This document shows, in pieces, positions 48,214-52,081 of a stretch of DNA of 52,081 bases (positions are counted from its first letter, which is position 1; each line of letters begins with the position of its first letter). The translations under genes were made by a program, and so were the position numbers. Below the pieces are notes generated by a model that saw nothing but the letters and a program-made list of their open reading frames with translations, searched no databases and was not told the DNA's origin. Source of the stretch: an uncultured Verrucomicrobiales bacterium (GTDB lineage Bacteria; Verrucomicrobiota; Verrucomicrobiia; Verrucomicrobiales; DEV007); assembly GCA_937922595.1 (NCBI GenBank), contig CALAIY010000005.1:1-52081 (forward strand), read 5' to 3'.

Positions 48214-48572
48214 CTTGCTTGGATCTTATTTTCAATAAATTCGCTAAGATCCTTGATCGTCGTAAGCGCGGCTAATTCGGCGTTTTCAATCCGCAAATCG
48301 AAGAGCTCTTCGAGCTTGAACGCCGCTTCAGTGAACGTAAGCGAATCAATCCCGACGTCTTCCCTAAGCCGGGTATCATCAGGAAGATCCAACAGCTGGA
48401 TTTCTGAAGCGGAGGGAAGATAGAATTCGAGAAGGATCAAAACCGTGCGCCGAAGCTGCAAGGAGCCCGGGGATGCTTTCAGTGCCAAGGCAGCTTCTAC
48501 CGAAGCTTCAGGGAATCCGAAGAGTTCGTGACGAATTCTATCGAGACTGAGATGCGGTAAGGGGTCATCCAT
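48210..48572 (-). CDS. Acyl carrier protein-like
   Basis: 120 residues. The phosphopantetheine attachment motif is DVGIDSLTF with Ser77, followed by a helix typical of ACP (AAFKLEELFDLRIENAEL). The N-terminal ~45 residues are extra compared with the ~78-residue AcpP and have no recognised motif. It opens the operon and should carry the acyl intermediates for the ketosynthase encoded next. Confidence 0.85.
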   Translation of the reverse strand: MDDPLPHLSLDRIRHELFGFPEASVEAALALKASPGSLQLRRTVLILLEFYLPSASEIQLLDLPDDTRLREDVGIDSLTFTEAAFKLEELFDLRIENAELAALTTIKDLSEFIENKIQAR

Positions 48573-48622
48573 ACACAGATCGGCAGACGGTAGCTTGAGC
48601 CTCTTCTATTTGTCCATACCGG

Positions 48623-49717
48623 CTAGCTTTCCGGATGGCGAGGAAAGGTCGTATATCCTTCTGCTCCCGGTCTCGACCAGACGCTGGTATCGGCGTCATC
48701 GGCAAGAGGGAGATCTTTCGCGAAGCGCTCTACGAGATCGGGATTGGTGATGTAGGGGCGTCCAATGGCAACGAGGTCGGCGTGGCCGCCCGCGATAGCA
48801 GCTTCGGCTGCTTCTTGGGTGTAGCCGCAGTTTGCGATGATTGTGCCGGTGTAGACTTCGCGGAAATCGCTGAGCACGATTGGCTCACCAAGTTCGTGGA
48901 AGCCAAAAGCGAGGCCGTCCATCACGTGGAGAAATCCTAGGCCTTTGCTATCCACGAGTTTTGCGGCAGCAAGGTAAGTCTCGCGGAAATCGGGTGAGCC
49001 CATGTCGTTAAAAACACCGTTTGGCGAAAGGCGGACCCCTATTTTTTCTTTCGGCCAATGCACTAGCACCGCGTCAATTACCTCGTCGAGAAGGCGCAGG
49101 CGATTTTCTAGAGAACCTCCGTATTCATCGGTTCGTTGGTTGGTTTTTGATTCGAGGAATTGGTTTAGAAGATACCCGTTTGCTGAATGGATTTCGATTC
49201 CATCAAATCCTGCATCAAGCGCGCGCTTGGCGGCTGCGCTGAAGTCTTGGATCACGTCTTTCACCTCAGCCGTCTCCAAAGCACGAGGAGTCTCGTATTC
49301 CTCCTTGCCATTCGGAGTATGAATTTCATCGCCATTTAGCTTCACCGCTGAGGCGGAAACCGGCAGCTCGCCATTATGAAAGGAACTATGAGAGGCGCGC
49401 CCGCAGTGCCAAAGCTGAAGAATCAATGGGGTGTCCGTCTCCTTGAGCTTCGCCGTCACTTTTTGCCACCCTTCGACCTGCGCCTCGTTATAAATCCCTG
49501 GCGAATCGACCCAGCCGATTCCCTGTTTCGAGACTACCGTGGCCTCGGCCACGATGAGTCCAGCAGATGCGCGCTGGCCGTAGTATTCGGCCATGAGATC
49601 ATTGGCAATCCGTTCGGTTCCGGCACGACCACGAGTCATGGGAGCCATGACGACGCGGTTTTTTAGAGTTTTTCCAGCGAAGGGATATTCAGAAAGCAGT
49701 TGCTCGGATGTAGGCAT
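48623..49717 (-). CDS. Old yellow enzyme family FMN oxidoreductase
   Basis: About 364 residues from the ATG at 49717 (MPTSEQLLSEYPFAG); the frame is open upstream, but the extra part is unlike the family and overlaps the divergent regulator. FMN and substrate motifs: VVMAPMTRGRA, LILQLWHCGRASH, EIHSANGYLLNQFLES with the catalytic His-Asn pair, NQRTDEYGGSLENR and VAIGRPYITNPDL. It reduces activated alkenes (quinones, enones, nitro compounds). It belongs to the NemA/OYE type. The neighbouring TetR-like gene is transcribed the other way and may regulate it. Confidence 0.9.
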   Translation of the reverse strand: MPTSEQLLSEYPFAGKTLKNRVVMAPMTRGRAGTERIANDLMAEYYGQRASAGLIVAEATVVSKQGIGWVDSPGIYNEAQVEGWQKVTAKLKETDTPLILQLWHCGRASHSSFHNGELPVSASAVKLNGDEIHTPNGKEEYETPRALETAEVKDVIQDFSAAAKRALDAGFDGIEIHSANGYLLNQFLESKTNQRTDEYGGSLENRLRLLDEVIDAVLVHWPKEKIGVRLSPNGVFNDMGSPDFRETYLAAAKLVDSKGLGFLHVMDGLAFGFHELGEPIVLSDFREVYTGTIIANCGYTQEAAEAAIAGGHADLVAIGRPYITNPDLVERFAKDLPLADDADTSVWSRPGAEGYTTFPRHPES

Positions 49718-49821
49718 ATCCTGCACTACGCACGGGCTTCTCGAGTAAGCACGCAAATTTTGCACATCGAGATCCAAGCATCCGAGGGTTTGCTGAGACG
49801 TAATCCGCTTTACCTTAGACC

Positions 49822-50520
49822 ATGACCGACGAGCCCCTACATCCCACACCCACTGAGAATGAGGAGACCATGTCCGATCGGGCGGCCATCCGGACGGCCT
49901 ACATCGACCACCTCCTCGACCACGGCCATCCACCAGCTTCAGTTCACGCGTTCGCGAAACACCTCAACATCAGCGAGCGCGCGTTTTTTGAGCATTTTGC
50001 ATCCTTCGAAACCCTCGAAGGCTCAATCTGGGCGGATCTCGTCGATGATGTGGCGCACGCTGTGACGACTGGCGATGAGTGGCAGCACTTCACCGCCCGC
50101 GAGCAAATGCTGGCGTTTTTCTACGCCTTCACCGAGAACATCCTGGATCACCGCTCATTCTTCCTTGAGCGGTTCCCCCGCCCATCTAGCGGAAGCGCAA
50201 CCTCACGAACAGGCCTGCGGGCGACAGCGAAATTGCGTCACCGATTCCGCGAATTTGCCCATCCGGTGCTCGATGCCGGCATCGCTTCCGGCGAGCTGAA
50301 ACAACGCGGCCCAATCGGCGACCGCTACCCACGGATCTTGACGACGCTTTTCCTCTCAGTGATCCACTACAATCTCACCGATGAATCCGAAGGCTTTGCT
50401 CGGACAGACGCCTTCATCGAGAAATCCACCCATCTCGCCTTCGATCTCATGGGCGCAGGTGTCGTCGATTCCGCGCTCGATCTCGCCCGCTTTCTCAGCG
50501 GCCACCTCCGCCACACTTAA
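49822..50520 (+). CDS. TetR-like transcriptional regulator
   Basis: 232 residues. The N-terminal helix-turn-helix (about 18-65: AYIDHLLDHG, SVHAFAKHLNISERAFFEHFAS) fits the TetR fold with the usual helix spacing; the rest is a helical ligand domain. It lies 6 bp before the ABC1 kinase gene, and diverges from the old yellow enzyme. A regulator and ABC1-kinase pair of this kind occurs in other bacteria, so it probably controls its partner. The ligand is unknown. The alternative start is the ATG at 49870. Confidence 0.78.
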   Translation: MTDEPLHPTPTENEETMSDRAAIRTAYIDHLLDHGHPPASVHAFAKHLNISERAFFEHFASFETLEGSIWADLVDDVAHAVTTGDEWQHFTAREQMLAFFYAFTENILDHRSFFLERFPRPSSGSATSRTGLRATAKLRHRFREFAHPVLDAGIASGELKQRGPIGDRYPRILTTLFLSVIHYNLTDESEGFARTDAFIEKSTHLAFDLMGAGVVDSALDLARFLSGHLRHT

Positions 50521-50526
50521 GACATC

Positions 50527-51837
50527 GTGCAAGATTCCATCCGCAGCCGACGGCTCTCCCGCGCGGCCTCCCTCGCGGGCACTGGCACTCGTGTCGGCGT
50601 CAATTACCTCAAGCATTACGGCAAAAAAGCACTCACCGGAAAATCCGATGAAACCGCACTCCACGAGGCAAACGCCACCGAAGTCTACGGCACCTTCGCC
50701 AAGCTAAAGGGCGGCCCCCTCAAGCTCGCACAGATGCTGAGCATCGATAAAAATATGCTCCCGGAAGCCTACCGGTCGCAATTTGCCCAGGCACAGTACT
50801 CCGCTCCTCCCCTTTCCTATCCACTCGTCGCCCGCACCTTCCGCCGTGAATTTGGTAAAGAGCCCTCCGAGCTATTCGATACCTTCACCCGCGAAGCTGC
50901 CTGTGGAGCATCCATCGGACAAGTTCACAAGGCGACCAAAGATGGGAAAACCTACGCGGTAAAAGTCCAGTATCCTGGCGTCGCCGAGAGCCTCACCAGC
51001 GACCTCGCCCTGGTGAAACCATTCGCACTTCAGGTGCTCGGTTTGCGCGAAGCGGACGTCGCCCCGTATTTCGCGGAGGTTCAAGAACGACTTCTGGAAG
51101 AAACAGATTACAAAACCGAGTTAGCCAATTCCCAAAAACTTTCTAAGTCCTCCGGCGAAATTCCAGGCGTTCGCTTTCCCACCTACATCCCCGAGCTTTC
51201 ATCATCGAAGATCCTCACAATGACTTGGGAACCCGGCGTCCCGCTCGATCAATTTACCGCTGCCCATGAAGGAGCCGAACACCAGGAACTCCGCAACCGG
51301 ATCGGCCAGGCACTCTGGGATTTTTACCACCACCAGATCCACGATCTCCGTATCTTTCACGCCGATCCCCATCCAGGCAATTTCCTCGTAGATGAAGATG
51401 GAATTCTCACTGTCCTCGATTTCGGTTGCACGAAAGCCGTCGGAGATCCGTTCTACAGCGACTACTTTAAGTTACTCAGTCCCGGATTTTTAAGCGACCG
51501 GGAAGCCTTCGCCGATGCCCTTATCAAACTAGATATCTTGCAGCCAAGCGACCCTGCGCGCTCCCGCGAAGTCATCATCGAAAACGCCCACCGAGGAACC
51601 TCCCTTCTTGCTCGCCCCTTCCACCAATCACCATTCGATTTCGGAGATCCAAGCTACATGGAAGCCATCGTCGAACTCGGTGAATCAGGCCGAAAAGACC
51701 GCGAGCTGAAAGAAATTAAAACCGCCCGAGGCTCCGCCGATTCGATCTATCTCAATCGCGCCTACTTCGGTCTTTACTCACTCATGGCCGCCCTCCAAGC
51801 CAAAGTGAAGACCGTGCTACCAGAGCCCGCAGCCTAG
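50527..51837 (+). CDS. ABC1/UbiB-family atypical kinase
   Basis: 436 residues, GTG start. ABC1 kinase features: PLKLAQMLS (KxGQ variant, Lys66, Gly replaced by Ala), ACGASIGQVHKA (glycine-poor nucleotide loop), catalytic Lys146 in TYAVKVQYPG, LEETDYKTELAN, HADPHPGNF and metal Asp298 in VLDFGCTK. UbiB-type proteins support quinone or isoprenoid lipid synthesis; the exact target is not known. The preceding gene codes a TetR-like regulator in the same operon. Confidence 0.9.
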   Translation: MQDSIRSRRLSRAASLAGTGTRVGVNYLKHYGKKALTGKSDETALHEANATEVYGTFAKLKGGPLKLAQMLSIDKNMLPEAYRSQFAQAQYSAPPLSYPLVARTFRREFGKEPSELFDTFTREAACGASIGQVHKATKDGKTYAVKVQYPGVAESLTSDLALVKPFALQVLGLREADVAPYFAEVQERLLEETDYKTELANSQKLSKSSGEIPGVRFPTYIPELSSSKILTMTWEPGVPLDQFTAAHEGAEHQELRNRIGQALWDFYHHQIHDLRIFHADPHPGNFLVDEDGILTVLDFGCTKAVGDPFYSDYFKLLSPGFLSDREAFADALIKLDILQPSDPARSREVIIENAHRGTSLLARPFHQSPFDFGDPSYMEAIVELGESGRKDRELKEIKTARGSADSIYLNRAYFGLYSLMAALQAKVKTVLPEPAA

Positions 51838-51890
51838 AGCCCACCCCACTTTGAGATTGGACATCCAATATCCAAAGAATACGCTCCCAG

Positions 51891-52081
51891 ATGCGAGCCT
51901 CCCTCTTCGTCACCCTAGCCGCCCTCATCACCTTAGCTGCCTGCGCCACCCACTCCGCGCCACCTGCACCGCGTGGCAACGTCTTCGCCGGTCTTAATAT
52001 CAGCCAAGAATTCATGATTCCTCCGGGGCGCCACGCCCGGAAGCGCATGGCTCCCATGCGCCCCACAGGAATCACCGTTCA
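51891..52081 (+). CDS. Lipoprotein, possible N-acetylmuramoyl-L-alanine amidase, 5' part
   Basis: Cut by the window end; 63 codons are visible. An N-terminal lipoprotein signal peptide ends in a lipobox (LITLAACATHS, Cys at about 21). The last visible part, ISQEFMIPPGRHARKRM and then RPTGITV, resembles the start of Amidase_2 (AmpD/PGRP-type) domains, where ITxH carries a zinc ligand. The enzyme would cut peptidoglycan from the outer or inner membrane side. The His is outside the window, so the call is tentative. Confidence 0.55.
   Translation, partial: MRASLFVTLAALITLAACATHSAPPAPRGNVFAGLNISQEFMIPPGRHARKRMAPMRPTGITV

Overview
The window looks like a chromosomal segment of a Verrucomicrobiota bacterium, probably near Verrucomicrobiales. 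This is inferred from gene content (squalene-hopene-cyclase-like and FKBP genes, MGH1-type glucosidase, GH57 and eukaryote-type branching enzyme, secreted alpha-solenoid repeat proteins), the GC-rich C-ending codon use, and the near absence of Shine-Dalgarno sequences. No rRNA, tRNA or CRISPR array is visible. About 41 genes are supported, plus one transposase remnant; the first and last genes are cut by the window edges.

Layout. 1-1506: 3' part of a GH63/MGH1-like glucosidase. 1507-5700: an AT-richer islet with two hypothetical membrane-anchored genes (one a solenoid-like protein related to the gene at 36270), a secreted metzincin protease, a clear terminator and a decayed IS630-family transposase. 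5742-12405: tandem-domain FKBP, fabD, an acyl desaturase, an FAD amine-oxidase-like protein and a secreted SGNH hydrolase. 12471-16831: a half-length aldehyde-dehydrogenase-like protein next to thymidine phosphorylase, an orphan hypothetical, ribBA and a NUDIX hydrolase. 16927-20872: a run of same-strand genes for a rhomboid-like pseudoprotease with a C-terminal zinc ribbon, a prenyltransferase-beta-like protein, a squalene-hopene-cyclase-like protein and RlmH. 20875-28618: Uma2 nuclease-like gene and an alpha-glucan cluster (branching enzyme, GH57, GT4, GH31). 28624-34966: glnD, a double-FtsX ABC permease and an AttH/CrtC-like lipocalin protein, tightly packed. 34992-37604: secreted phosphoesterase and solenoid protein, both with Arg-rich C termini. 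37625-39742: acyltransferase and xylulokinase. 39855-42998: BrnT/BrnA-like toxin-antitoxin, VanZ-like protein and ligA. 43068-45176: PQQ-type sugar dehydrogenase and an ABC-2-like membrane protein. 45237-48572 (minus strand): a four-gene operon with 4-bp start/stop overlaps coding an acyl carrier protein, a ketosynthase, a small membrane protein and a B12-type radical SAM enzyme. 48623-end: old yellow enzyme, a TetR-like regulator with an ABC1 kinase, and the start of a lipoprotein, probably an amidase.

The two most interesting candidate systems are the ACP/ketosynthase/membrane protein/radical SAM operon (possible dedicated lipid-modifying pathway) and the rhomboid-like/prenyltransferase-like/cyclase gene group (possible terpenoid pathway). 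Both function proposals are inference from family and gene order.
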